A stretch of 7,816 nt of DNA from Candidatus Fibrimonadales bacterium (lineage in GTDB: Bacteria > Fibrobacterota > Fibrobacteria > Fibrobacterales > Fibrobacteraceae), in contig WRMM01000081.1 of assembly GCA_009777135.1 (NCBI GenBank), positions 1-7,816 of the forward strand, in the 5' to 3' direction. Both the position numbers and the translations under genes were made by a program. The notes below the pieces were generated by a model. That model worked only from the letters and a program-made list of their open reading frames with translations, had not been told where the DNA came from and searched no databases. Of this stretch, positions 1-5,540 are shown piece by piece. Position 1 is the first letter of the stretch. Every line of letters begins with the position of its first letter.

Positions 1-371
1 TGCACTATGCTTATAAAAGTATTGGTGCAAAGCGGCCGTTCGCCGAGCATTTTCATGCCTAGCCACAGAGCTTGGTTATAGCAGCGGACCTCTTTAGTAT
101 TGGCATCCAATTGAGTTTCTGGCGTTATATCGGCTTTATATAATGAGTCTGCCGTTGTTACAATATTCTCAATTTCTGAGCTGTCGCGAGCTTCGGTCAA
201 TGCTATGTTGGAAATCAAAATATCTTGGTTGGGCAAAAGGTCTGCTTTATTTTTGAGGTCTGCTAAAACACGATTGGCTGCAATAGCCTTTTTCAGAATA
301 GATTTTGTTTCAATATCCGTGTTTGGCGGCAAAAGAGCCAAATTGTTATGCGGAGTGTGGTTTTGCAACAT
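1..371 (-). CDS. Fic family protein (Fic_N domain), N-terminal 123 residues; 3' part beyond the window edge
   Basis: The gene begins at the ATG at 369-371 and reads leftwards off the window with no stop in 123 codons. The translation matches the N-terminal part of Fic/DOC proteins: L-P-P-N at 14-17, I-E-T-K at 20-23, K-K-A-I-A-A-N-R near 27-34, and the strongly conserved E-A-R-D-S-S-E-I-E-N-I at 60-70. S64-S-E-I-E68-N69 fits the (S/T)xxxE(G/N) inhibitory-helix motif of class II Fic enzymes, in which the Glu blocks productive ATP binding until relieved. The family transfers AMP to hydroxyls of target proteins. The catalytic HPFxxGNGR motif would lie outside the window, so activity cannot be judged. 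There is no Shine-Dalgarno sequence, and a TAAATT box lies 6 nt before the ATG. Family assignment is firm; the target is unknown. Confidence 0.88.
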   Translation of the reverse strand, partial: MLQNHTPHNNLALLPPNTDIETKSILKKAIAANRVLADLKNKADLLPNQDILISNIALTEARDSSEIENIVTTADSLYKADITPETQLDANTKEVRCYNQALWLGMKMLGERPLCTNTFISIV

Positions 372-377
372 AAGAGT

Positions 378-383
378 AATTTA
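378..383 (-). promoter_or_regulatory. Putative -10 box of the Fic gene, placed for a leaderless transcript
   Basis: On the minus strand the sequence reads TCTAAATT followed by 6 nt and the ATG. With transcription starting about 7 nt after the box, the mRNA would begin at or next to the start codon. A GTGAAA, 17 bp further upstream (401-406), is a weak -35 and lies inside the 391-422 repeat. The box resembles those in front of the other cargo genes in this window, which is the main support. Confidence 0.4.
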
Positions 384-390
384 GACAATT

Positions 391-422
391 TATGTTAAGA
401 TTTCACGCTTTTTTTAACATAT
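391..422. repeat. 32-bp repeat with inverted ends upstream of the Fic gene, copy 1 (probable operator)
   Basis: This 32-bp stretch starts TATGTTAA and ends TTAACATAT, so its ends are inverted repeats of each other around a GCG-containing, T-rich centre. It matches 461-492 at 28 of 32 positions, with the two copies starting exactly 70 bp apart. It covers the presumed -35 region of the Fic gene, the position expected for a repressor or autoregulator site. It could instead belong to an unseen element; the regulatory role is inferred. Confidence 0.55.
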
Positions 423-460
423 TGTGAAAATACATATAAAAATTATACATATTATAAGAA

Positions 461-492
461 TATGTTAAAATTTTGCGCTTTTTTTTACATAT
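461..492. repeat. 32-bp repeat with inverted ends upstream of the Fic gene, copy 2
   Basis: This is the second copy of the TATGTTAA...ACATAT repeat, 70 bp (start to start) from copy 1. It directly abuts the R element that closes the neighbouring lipoprotein gene. Between the copies, ACATAT hexamers recur every 15 bp (417-422, 432-437, 447-452), giving a regular array of half sites. No protein is encoded in 372-514, so this array is the main content of that gap. Confidence 0.5.
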
Positions 493-517
493 CTGAACCC
501 CGATACCACCGATTTTA
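492..517 (+). repeat. R element a, containing the stop codon of lipoprotein gene 1
   Basis: The plus strand reads TCTGAACCCCGAT followed by a partly degraded second unit and GATTTTA. Read on the gene's strand it is TAA-AATCGG...ATCGGGGTTCAGA, a tandem of two 9-bp ATCGGGGTT-like units. The first TAA is the stop codon of the lipoprotein gene. Similar elements lie at 3722-3746, 5498-5540 and, inverted, 6481-6503. Confidence 0.75.
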
Positions 518-1303
518 ATATTGATCGCATTTAAGCCACCATTCCAATGCCTCGCCTTTTGGAAGATTGGTTGTCAAATAATTATCATAATAGTAAGCAA
601 GGTTCCAACCCTTTGAAAAACTCATGTCAAGATTTATTTGGTCTTCAATATCGCCACCATCATCATAAGAATAGGAATAAATTTTTTCAGTTCCAGTAAT
701 TTTTCCAGATTCTGAATAGTAATAAAAATATGCTATGCTAGTTGTTTTGCCAGACTTTGCCAGACGAAGCTGAACTCTGCAATCGTTTTCGTTGGGAATA
801 GTAGCATAAAGATAAGATTTTTCAACACTGGTGAGATTTTCTGGAACAATAGAAATTTGGCAATTCGTATCATCGCAAGACTCAAGCTCTCTCAAATATT
901 TGCTGTCTATGCTTGTCGGCAAATCTAATGATATTTGCCCATTTTGAATTTTCCCTGCCGGAATGGTATCGTATTTATCTTCATCTTCGTAACTACATTG
1001 ATATACATCGCCATTATAATTAGTACATTCGCAATGGGAACCACTGCAAGACAAAGTCATAATTTCACTAAAAAGAAATGCTAAATCACCATTGCCTTCA
1101 TATTTTTCTTTTTTGAGTACTATCAAATTATCATTATCATCGTGATCTGTCTCCACAAAATATACCTGCTTTGGCAAATCAGCAAAATTTGAACCGCCTG
1201 CAGAACTACCAGAGTTGTTGCCAGAGTCATCGCTAGAGCAAGCGAAGAAAATGAATGCCATGGCTGCATAGGCAGCCGCTGAGAAAAAATATTTGGTTTT
1301 CAT
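515..1303 (-). CDS. Lipoprotein 1, 262 aa, family not recognised (paralogue of the 5538-6224 gene)
   Basis: The N-terminus has a signal peptide (M-K-T-K, then a hydrophobic stretch through residue 21) ending I-F-F-A-C22, a slightly atypical lipobox, followed by S-S-D-D-S-G and a Ser/Gly/Asn-rich linker (23-40). This predicts an acylated envelope protein. The rest is acidic, Tyr-rich and beta-like. It aligns over its whole length with the lipoprotein at 5538-6224 (shared L-P-K-Q-V-Y-F-V-E, A-G-K-I-Q-N-G-Q-I-S-L-D-L-P, V-P-E-N-L, S-E-S-G-K-I-T-G-T, M-x-F-S-K-G-W-N, C-D-Q-Y end). It differs by an insertion around residues 82-107 carrying four cysteines (C86, C91, C93, C103). ACTCC on the plus strand (GGAGT on the gene strand) lies just upstream of the ATG, and a strong promoter lies in the P element behind it. 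The stop codon is inside R element a. No function can be assigned. Confidence 0.85.
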   Translation of the reverse strand: MKTKYFFSAAAYAAMAFIFFACSSDDSGNNSGSSAGGSNFADLPKQVYFVETDHDDNDNLIVLKKEKYEGNGDLAFLFSEIMTLSCSGSHCECTNYNGDVYQCSYEDEDKYDTIPAGKIQNGQISLDLPTSIDSKYLRELESCDDTNCQISIVPENLTSVEKSYLYATIPNENDCRVQLRLAKSGKTTSIAYFYYYSESGKITGTEKIYSYSYDDGGDIEDQINLDMSFSKGWNLAYYYDNYLTTNLPKGEALEWWLKCDQY

Positions 1304-1320
1304 ATTTTACTCCTTTTTTT

Positions 1321-1392
1321 AAAAAAACATACAATAAATATAATTTAATTTTCGGCTTTTGTCAATGGTGCGTCATCAAATTGTATAGTTAG
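1321..1392 (-). promoter_or_regulatory. P element 1: conserved promoter repeat driving lipoprotein gene 1
   Basis: On the minus strand this contains TTGACA (1360-1365), exactly 17 bp, then TATATT (1337-1342), a near-consensus sigma70 promoter. The expected transcript has a short leader with GGAGT before the ATG at 1303. About 22 bp beyond the -35, beginning CTAACTATACAATTTGATGA, are conserved in all four copies and may be an operator or the element's end. The copies are at 1321-1392, 2142-2198, 4042-4115 and 6241-6312, all in the same orientation. Confidence 0.85.
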
Positions 1393-1433
1393 AATTGGGG
1401 TTGATAAACTCATTTGCGAGCAATTATGTTTTC

Positions 1434-1451
1434 TATATTAGCCAATAGAGG
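1434..1451 (+). promoter_or_regulatory. Putative -10 box and ribosome binding site of the antitoxin/PIN operon
   Basis: TTCTATATT ends at 1439, and AGAGGT at 1446-1451 lies 6 nt before the ATG at 1458. A convincing -35 is not visible at 17 bp. The -10 matches the TCTAnATT box of the other cargo genes, but here it stands 18 nt from the start and a ribosome binding site is present, so the leader is very short rather than absent. Confidence 0.45.
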
Positions 1452-1457
1452 TATTTT

Positions 1458-1730
1458 ATGAGTATGACAGCAGTTTTAGAGAGGCCTGCAGTTGTTGAGT
1501 TTGAAGCAGCAGTGAAAAATGGTATTATAGAGGTGCCTGTCCAGTACAGGAATGCCTTTTTGGAGCCTGTGCTTGTGGAAATAAGAATAATTGATGAAAA
1601 AAAAATGGCTAGAGAGCAATTGAGACGAGCTTTTGATTACGGCAATAGCTTGGGAAAAAAACTTGGAATAACTGAAGAAATGATAAATGAAGAAATAGAA
1701 GCGTATAGAAAGGAAAAAAGCGTAAAATGA
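1458..1730 (+). CDS. Putative antitoxin of a PIN-domain toxin-antitoxin pair, 90 aa
   Basis: This is a small protein encoded immediately before, and overlapping by ATGA, a PIN-domain toxin gene, which is the usual antitoxin position. Residues 14-45 (V-K-N-G-I-I-E-V-P-V-Q-Y-R and V-L-V-E-I-R-I-I) look like a beta-rich DNA-binding half resembling the AbrB/SpoVT swapped hairpin, though I cannot prove that fold by eye. Residues 50-90 are charged and helical (A-R-E-Q-L-R-R-A-F, then I-T-E-E-M-I-N-E-E-I-E-A-Y-R-K-E-K), the type of tail that wraps and blocks a PIN active site. The start at 1458 is supported by AGAGGT six bases upstream. A 35-bp piece of its 3' end (1685-1719) recurs exactly, inverted, at 7253-7287 in front of the MntA gene. 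Autoregulation of the operon is expected for the family but no operator is evident. Confidence 0.75.
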   Translation: MSMTAVLERPAVVEFEAAVKNGIIEVPVQYRNAFLEPVLVEIRIIDEKKMAREQLRRAFDYGNSLGKKLGITEEMINEEIEAYRKEKSVK

Positions 1731-2140
1731 AAATAATTTTAGACGCTAATATTTTTATTTCTGCGTTTTTTTGGAAGGGGAATCCTCAAAGGGTTATTGA
1801 CAGAGTTACGGATGGCTTAGATGATTTGTTTATGAGTATGGAAATTTTGGAAGAAATAACAGAAGTTATAAATAGACCAAAATTTAATGTAGATAAAAAA
1901 GAAATTGAAAATTATATTTCTGGAATAAAGAAAATAACAAAATTTATAAATCCTTCCGAACAAATAAATGCAAGCCGCGACATAAAAGACAACAAATATC
2001 TAGAATGTGCGGTAATGGCTAATGCCGATTATATTATATCAGGTGATATTCATTTGCTGGAACTTAAAAAGCACAATGAAATTATCATTTTGAAAGCGAA
2101 AGAATATTTAGATATTGTAGAATGCCTCAATAATATTTAA
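1727..2140 (+). CDS. PIN-family toxin (COG1569-like putative toxin component), 137 aa
   Basis: This is a PIN-domain ribonuclease-type toxin. The first strand carries M-K-I-I-L-D6-A-N8 with I-S-A following. E42/E43 lie in S-M-E-I-L-E-E-I-T-E-V. D-I-K-D88-N-K-Y-L-E93-C-A matches the family's DxKDxxyLexA block, and S-G-D107-I-H-L-L-E-L matches the SGDxdLL block. These acidic residues form the expected Mg2+ site, so the enzyme looks intact. PIN toxins usually cleave RNA; the target is unknown here. The ATG overlaps the antitoxin stop codon (ATGA), implying translational coupling and one transcript. Immediately downstream, an orphan P promoter (2142-2198) points back into the gene and would make antisense RNA across its 3' end. 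Confidence 0.88.
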   Translation: MKIILDANIFISAFFWKGNPQRVIDRVTDGLDDLFMSMEILEEITEVINRPKFNVDKKEIENYISGIKKITKFINPSEQINASRDIKDNKYLECAVMANADYIISGDIHLLELKKHNEIIILKAKEYLDIVECLNNI

Positions 2141-2141
2141 C

Positions 2142-2198
2142 AAATATAATTTCATTTTCGCCTTTTGTCAATGGCAGGTCATCAAATTGTATAGTTAG
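2142..2198 (-). promoter_or_regulatory. P element 2: orphan promoter repeat without its surface-protein gene, facing the PIN toxin antisense
   Basis: TTGACA (2166-2171) and TATATT (2143-2148) are kept with the same 17-bp spacing, but the leader, ribosome binding site and downstream gene of the other P copies are missing. Homology stops at about 2142, two bases after the PIN stop codon. Predicted transcription starts near 2137 and runs antisense through the toxin gene. The outer edge (CTAAC at 2194-2198) supplies the TAA stop codon of AbiEii. Confidence 0.7.
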
Positions 2199-3031
2199 AA
2201 GGGGGGTTGCTTCACCCTTTTCGCAAGTTCCAAAAAATAATCCGTGCTCCAAATTTCCGTGCTTTTAGGATTCTTTAAAAAAGGAAGAACATCGCTTAAA
2301 ACAGCTTTTATATCTGCGGATTTTATTCTTTTAGACAAAGCCTGTTTCAAACTTTTCTCATTTTTGATTCTCATGCCTTGGTCCCCGAATTGTGCAGCTC
2401 TTGCTATGAAATGCTTTAAGCTGAGCGGTATCTGGTTTTGAACATACCACTCAAAGTCAAACCAGTCGCGGCCTTTGACCCTGGTTTTCCAGTTTCTGAA
2501 CAAAAATGCATGCATTTTGCCCGCAAACAAGCACGGCAAAGTAAAACAACGAACATTAAAAGAAAAAGGCTGCAACAGCAATTTGTTTTCTGTCTCAAAA
2601 TCCAGCGGCGGCATAGTGTCAATTTCAATCTTGATTTTCACTTGTTTTTCTGTTTGAAACTTAACATCATAAAATTGAGATGTGCTTTTTAAAAATGCAG
2701 ATTCCATATTCGTTTTTTGCCGTTTTTCCTTTTTGTAAAGCTCTATATTTTTTCCCATAGACAAAAATTCGTCTTTTATAAATGGAAAATAATTCTGCAA
2801 GTCAAAATTTTCATCAACTTTCAGCAAGGAAAAATCCATGTCTTCCGAAAATCTAGGCAAATCGTAAAGCAGCCTTAAACATGTGCCGCCGTAAAAAGCC
2901 GCCTTCTCAAAAAAATCGCTTCGAGAAAGCCCCGCAAGCACAATTTGCTGCATCACCTCCCTCTGAGCATTGTTTTTTTCTTCTCTGGTTACAGCCTTGT
3001 ATCTGGCAAGCATATTGTCAAAAGCATTCAT
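2195..3031 (-). CDS. abiEii: AbiEii/AbiGii-family nucleotidyltransferase toxin of a type IV toxin-antitoxin system, 278 aa
   Basis: The protein has the family's nucleotidyltransferase core: A-F-Y-G-G-T-C-L-R-L-L-Y-D at 45-57, then P-R-F-S-E-D64-M-D66-F-S, giving the two metal-binding Asp residues. V-K-I-K-I-E136-I-D138 is the third acidic strand, K172-M-H and K-G-R188-D189-W-F-D192 are the later conserved motifs. Members transfer nucleotides to tRNA or other acceptors and stop growth; the AbiE system was described as phage abortive infection. Length is normal and motifs are intact. The start at 3031 overlaps the end of abiEi by 14 nt and is preceded by a near-perfect AGGAGGT (about 3036-3042), so it is translationally coupled and well translated. 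The last residues and the stop codon (K-Q-P-P-F-stop) lie in or next to the edge of P element 2, so the native C-terminus may have been altered at this joint. Confidence 0.9.
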   Translation of the reverse strand: MNAFDNMLARYKAVTREEKNNAQREVMQQIVLAGLSRSDFFEKAAFYGGTCLRLLYDLPRFSEDMDFSLLKVDENFDLQNYFPFIKDEFLSMGKNIELYKKEKRQKTNMESAFLKSTSQFYDVKFQTEKQVKIKIEIDTMPPLDFETENKLLLQPFSFNVRCFTLPCLFAGKMHAFLFRNWKTRVKGRDWFDFEWYVQNQIPLSLKHFIARAAQFGDQGMRIKNEKSLKQALSKRIKSADIKAVLSDVLPFLKNPKSTEIWSTDYFLELAKRVKQPPF

Positions 3032-3650
3032 CTAGCACCTCCTTTAAATAAAGCAGTTCTTTTCTTTTTCGCCCAATGTTTGCGCATTCCTGCACAATGT
3101 TTGTATCCCATTTCAAAGCGGAAAAATCAACTCGCAAATCGTATTCCAAAAAAGCGAGCATGGATTTTTTTGAGGTAAATCTTAAATTTGCGGTTGCAAG
3201 CAGCAAATCGCAAAGAGCCTTCTCTGGCGTGGCTATTAAGTAAGCATAGTCATTGCCTATAAATTCCTGCTTAAAACCCATTGCGTAAAAATCTTTTGGA
3301 ATGCTTTGGTATTCAAACAATCCCAGCGCGGTATTGAATTTTTTGCTTCTCTTAAATGTTACGGAACGCATGGTTTCCGTTCTTTCCGGTATTATTCCAT
3401 AAAAAGAAAGCGCGCTTTCCAGTGATACGTAAGAAGGTCCGTAAAGGTGGTTTGCTATAAGTTCTCTAGATAGCAATTGCCCATGAATTTTTGGCGAGCT
3501 TACATACAAGCCCTTTTTGAGCCTTATTATTTCTCCCTTTTTTTCCATATATGAAATTTTATCTATGGGAGAATTATAGTCGGCAAGCACGGCGTGTAAA
3601 TTTGCCATGCGCAGGGGAATCGCTCCGCATTTTTTCAAAAAATCGTGCAT
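3018..3650 (-). CDS. abiEi: AbiEi-family antitoxin of a type IV toxin-antitoxin system, 210 aa
   Basis: The N-terminal winged-helix part (about 1-55) ends Y-M-E-K-K-G-E-I-I-R-L-K-K-G-L-Y-V, the hallmark of AbiEi antitoxins and their DNA-binding domain. It is followed by E-L-I-A-N-H-L-Y-G-P-S-Y-V-S-L-E-S-A-L-S-F-Y-G at 63-85 and A-T-P-E-K-A-L-C-D-L-L near 140-150, both typical of the family. AbiEi proteins repress their own promoter by binding inverted repeats and neutralise AbiEii without a stable protein complex (type IV). The start at 3650 gives a normal N-terminus. There is no Shine-Dalgarno; TATATT lies exactly 7 nt upstream, suggesting a leaderless mRNA. An inverted repeat at 3681-3699 is a likely self-binding site. 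The 14-nt overlap with abiEii shows one operon. Confidence 0.9.
   Translation of the reverse strand: MHDFLKKCGAIPLRMANLHAVLADYNSPIDKISYMEKKGEIIRLKKGLYVSSPKIHGQLLSRELIANHLYGPSYVSLESALSFYGIIPERTETMRSVTFKRSKKFNTALGLFEYQSIPKDFYAMGFKQEFIGNDYAYLIATPEKALCDLLLATANLRFTSKKSMLAFLEYDLRVDFSALKWDTNIVQECANIGRKRKELLYLKEVLDECF
3036..3042 (-). promoter_or_regulatory. Strong Shine-Dalgarno of abiEii inside the abiEi coding sequence
   Basis: The minus strand reads AAAGGAGGTGCTAG followed by ATG. This near-perfect anti-16S match fixes the abiEii start at 3031. It contrasts with abiEi, the first gene of the pair, which has no Shine-Dalgarno at all. Confidence 0.8.
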
Positions 3651-3657
3651 TTAGGCA

Positions 3658-3663
3658 AATATA
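3658..3663 (-). promoter_or_regulatory. Putative -10 box (TATATT) of the abiE operon, leaderless arrangement
   Basis: ACTATATT lies 7 nt before the abiEi ATG, which itself has no Shine-Dalgarno. The same distance is seen before MntA (7243-7248) and before the OB-fold gene (7332-7337, TACATT). The hexamer at -35 (CCGATT) is poor and lies in the inverted repeat, as expected for a repressible promoter. Confidence 0.5.
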
Positions 3664-3680
3664 GTAAATTTTACGCAGAT

Positions 3681-3699
3681 AATCGGAAAAATTCCGATT
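3681..3699. promoter_or_regulatory. Inverted repeat upstream of abiEi, candidate AbiEi operator
   Basis: AATCGGAA and TTCCGATT form a perfect 8-bp inverted repeat around 3 bp (AAA). After a 3-bp mismatch, four further pairs follow (CGCA against TGCG). It covers the -35 position of the putative abiE promoter. AbiEi antitoxins are known to bind inverted repeats in their promoters. It is not followed by a T-run on either strand, so a terminator is less likely. Confidence 0.45.
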
Positions 3700-3721
3700 T
3701 GATGCGCAGAATTGTTCATTG

Positions 3722-3746
3722 TCTGAACCCCGATAGCCCTGATTTA
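3722..3746 (+). repeat. R element b, containing the stop codon of the small exported protein gene
   Basis: The plus strand reads TCTGAACCCCGATAGCCCTG followed by ATTTA, again two ATCGGGGTT-like units on the opposite strand, with the TAA stop codon of the gene as its inner edge. It lies about 70 bp upstream of the abiE start. Confidence 0.8.
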
Positions 3747-4028
3747 ACGCAATGGCTCATGCCAAGGTATTCTAAACGATGCAATTTTACAATCAACAGC
3801 TATAGTTAAATGAAAATCATTAGCACGAATTGTTCTTGCGCCGTCTCTCAGGCTTCCGTCATTGCAAGTTATTTCCCATCGAAAACTATAGTCGGTGCTG
3901 CTGCTATTCGAAAGAACTATCGTGGAGGCTCCAAAATAGCTGCCATTAATTTCAACCCCATTAGGCCAAGCATATACCAAGCTAGCGACAAAAGCAACTA
4001 TTGCTAAAATTTTAACTAATTTATTCAT
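3744..4028 (-). CDS. Small exported protein, 94 aa, family not recognised
   Basis: Starting at the ATG at 4026-4028, the protein opens M-N-K-L-V-K followed by a hydrophobic stretch and A-S-L-V-Y-A, a signal peptide with likely cleavage after residue 19 or 20 (before W-P-N-G). The mature part of about 75 residues holds two cysteines, C60 in I-T-C-N-D-G and C80 in A-V-D-C-K, that could form a disulfide. A longer in-frame reading to 4163 exists but would run through the P promoter and into the ATPase gene. AGGAGT seven bases before 4028 and the P promoter upstream support the short start. It shares P and R elements with the two lipoproteins but not their sequence. Its last 23 codons and stop recur, inverted and almost identical, at 6412-6483. 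Function is unknown; the cysteine pair and size could suit a bacteriocin-like or surface role, but nothing proves it. Confidence 0.75.
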   Translation of the reverse strand: MNKLVKILAIVAFVASLVYAWPNGVEINGSYFGASTIVLSNSSSTDYSFRWEITCNDGSLRDGARTIRANDFHLTIAVDCKIASFRIPWHEPLR

Positions 4029-4041
4029 AACGAACTCCTTT

Positions 4042-4115
4042 TCAAAAAAACATACCATAAATATAACTTCATTTTCGCCTTTTGTCAATGGCTGGTCATA
4101 AAATTGTATAGTTAG
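4042..4115 (-). promoter_or_regulatory. P element 3: promoter repeat driving the small exported protein gene
   Basis: TTGACA (4083-4088), 17 bp, TATATT (4060-4065) on the minus strand, then a short leader with AGGAGT. Its outer edge GCTAAC ends 18 nt after the ATPase stop codon. The upstream 22 bp differ from the consensus at only a few positions (for example TTTTATGACC for TTTGATGACC). Confidence 0.85.
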
Positions 4116-4132
4116 CAGGAGGTTTGCTGAAT

Positions 4133-5446
4133 TTACGCATTCCCAATAGCATACAGAGGCCAAACTTTTATATTATCATAAAAAGAGAAATTTTCTAGCG
4201 AGCTTCTAATTCCGTATTCTGATTTTTTTCCTTCCAAAAACAAACGCATGCTTTGCATTTTTCCGCTGGAACCGGATTTAATTTCAATGGGAATTATCTT
4301 TTCGCCTCTCTGTATAACATAATCAACTTCCGCATTGCTTTTGGCTTTTTCCCTAGACCAAAAATAAAGATTCTCCTGCTCATAGCAAGAAGCGGATTTT
4401 AAAAATTCCAAGCCCGCATACTGCTCTGCAATGGCTCCCTTGTTTATAAGGGAAATATCATTGCTCAGCAAAATGTCAGACAATTCCAAGCCAAGCAGTC
4501 GCTGAAAAATGCCCGTGTCCAGCAAAATTAGTTTTTGCTTTTTTAAATTCACATCGCCGCCCAAAGGCAAACCATTTGAAGAAGAGTGCACAACGGGAAT
4601 AACCAGCCCGGCTTTTTGCAATAATTCCAAGCTATCTTTTAGCTGCCTGTAATTTAGCTGCTCCACGCCAGAATAATTGAATCTATTGCCGTTTTGATTT
4701 ACTACCGCTTCAAAGGCAGTTAAAACATGCAGGTTCGGAACCCGTTTTTTATACTTGGCAAAATCGGCTTTCAATGATATTATTAAATCGTTAAGAATTT
4801 TTTGGCATTCCAGTATATTTTTATTTTCCGTGTACTTTGCCACCACCGCAGGCATTCCGCCAAGCAGCAAAAATTTTTTCAAGTAATCCAAGCATTTTTC
4901 GTGAAAAGGCTCAAACAAAGGTTTGGCGTGATTTGAATTGCAAACTTCTTTCCACAGCAAAGTTTCGCCATTGGCATTCATAAATTCGGCAAAGGAAAAA
5001 GGGTGCATAAAAATAGAGCGGATTCTCCCAACTCCAAAAGACGGCAATTCTTCCAGCGCGAATTCCAATAGAGAACCTGCTGCAATTACATGCAGTTCGG
5101 GATAGTCTTCGCAAAAAAATCTAAGCGCAGAAATCGCATTGGGGCATTCTTGAATTTCGTCAAAAAATACCAGCGTTTTTTCTGGGACAATCGGCTTTTT
5201 GAACTGCACGGAAAGTTTTTCGCAAATTTCATGCGCATCTAAATCGCCGTCAAACAATTGATGAACTCTTCTATTTTTCTCAAAATTGACTTCTATAAAA
5301 TGCTCAAAAAGCTCCGCAAGCTTTCTAACGGAGCTAGACTTGCCCACTTGCCTTGCTCCTCTAAGCAGCAATACCTTATGCTCCTTGTCGTTTTTCCAAA
5401 ACGCAAGTTCTTTATCCACACGCCTTTCCATGTATCTTTTTGCCAT
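4133..5446 (-). CDS. AAA_14/DUF4143 ATP-binding protein, 437 aa
   Basis: Numbered from the ATG at 5446: Walker A G-A-R-Q-V-G-K-S at 30-37, Walker B L-V-F-F-D-E-I-Q at 92-99, the A-A-G-S-L-L-E-F sensor region at 122-129 and S-F-G-V-G-R-I at 136-142 define the AAA_14 module. The C-terminal DUF4143 part has L-G-G-M-P-A-V-V (about 195-202), K-G-A-I-A-E-Q-Y (336-343) and a PD-(D/E)XK-like set E373-V-D375-Y, then I-P-I-E388-I-K390-S-G. These widespread proteins are ATPases with a nuclease-like C-terminal fold; their role is not established, and they often sit among toxin-antitoxin and defence genes. All motifs look intact. A GTG start at 5476 would add ten hydrophobic residues without family support. 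ATG 5446 has no Shine-Dalgarno, and a TATATT lies 10 nt upstream. Confidence 0.88.
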   Translation of the reverse strand: MAKRYMERRVDKELAFWKNDKEHKVLLLRGARQVGKSSSVRKLAELFEHFIEVNFEKNRRVHQLFDGDLDAHEICEKLSVQFKKPIVPEKTLVFFDEIQECPNAISALRFFCEDYPELHVIAAGSLLEFALEELPSFGVGRIRSIFMHPFSFAEFMNANGETLLWKEVCNSNHAKPLFEPFHEKCLDYLKKFLLLGGMPAVVAKYTENKNILECQKILNDLIISLKADFAKYKKRVPNLHVLTAFEAVVNQNGNRFNYSGVEQLNYRQLKDSLELLQKAGLVIPVVHSSSNGLPLGGDVNLKKQKLILLDTGIFQRLLGLELSDILLSNDISLINKGAIAEQYAGLEFLKSASCYEQENLYFWSREKAKSNAEVDYVIQRGEKIIPIEIKSGSSGKMQSMRLFLEGKKSEYGIRSSLENFSFYDNIKVWPLYAIGNA

Positions 5447-5456
5447 AATTAAGCAC

Positions 5457-5462
5457 AATATA
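5457..5462 (-). promoter_or_regulatory. Putative -10 box (TATATT) of the ATPase gene
   Basis: TTCTATATT lies 10 nt before the ATG at 5446 with no Shine-Dalgarno between them. The predicted leader is 0-4 nt. The -35 region is not convincing. The similarity to the other cargo boxes is the main evidence. Confidence 0.4.
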
Positions 5463-5497
5463 GAAAAAATCTGCACGAATTTCGGGGCGAACTTCAG

Positions 5498-5540
5498 TCT
5501 GAACCCCGATAACCCCGATTTTAGGATTTACCCGATTTTA
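5498..5540 (+). repeat. R element c, containing the stop codon of lipoprotein gene 2
   Basis: The plus strand reads TCTGAACCCCGATAACCCCG then ATTTTA, with two perfect 9-bp units, and then a further partial unit CCCGATTTTA ending at 5540. The TAA stop of the lipoprotein gene is 5538-5540. The extra unit shows that the element can expand or slip. Confidence 0.8.

Noticed and set aside
391..492. CRISPR array or replication iterons
   Set aside because: Only two long repeats with one interval, AT-rich and partly palindromic; no cas or rep gene nearby. A promoter-control region fits better.
492..517. R elements as rho-independent terminators
   Set aside because: R is a tandem direct repeat, not a hairpin, and no T-run follows it in the transcribed direction.
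2138..2200. Bidirectional terminator between the convergent PIN and abiEii genes
   Set aside because: No stem-loop is visible; the space is filled by the P repeat.
2244..2692. Open frames on both strands inside abiEii (for example 2244-2441, 2438-2692 plus; 2416-2628 minus)
   Set aside because: They lie wholly inside a well-supported gene and show no domain, start signal or composition of their own.
1393..4115. Integron gene cassettes, with CTAAC/GTTAG at P edges as attC core sites
   Set aside because: Only one core-like site per P copy is present; no matching GTTRRRY/RYYYAAC partner with an inverted-repeat body of attC type follows, and no integrase is in the window. The resemblance is only a few bases.
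4029..4163. Longer N-terminus of the small exported protein, starting at 4163
   Set aside because: It would place the P promoter and leader inside the coding region, overlap the ATPase gene end and bury the signal peptide. ATG 4028 has AGGAGT and a clean signal peptide.
5447..5476. GTG start at 5476 for the ATPase
   Set aside because: Adds ten hydrophobic residues without family support, and overlaps the likely TATATT box.
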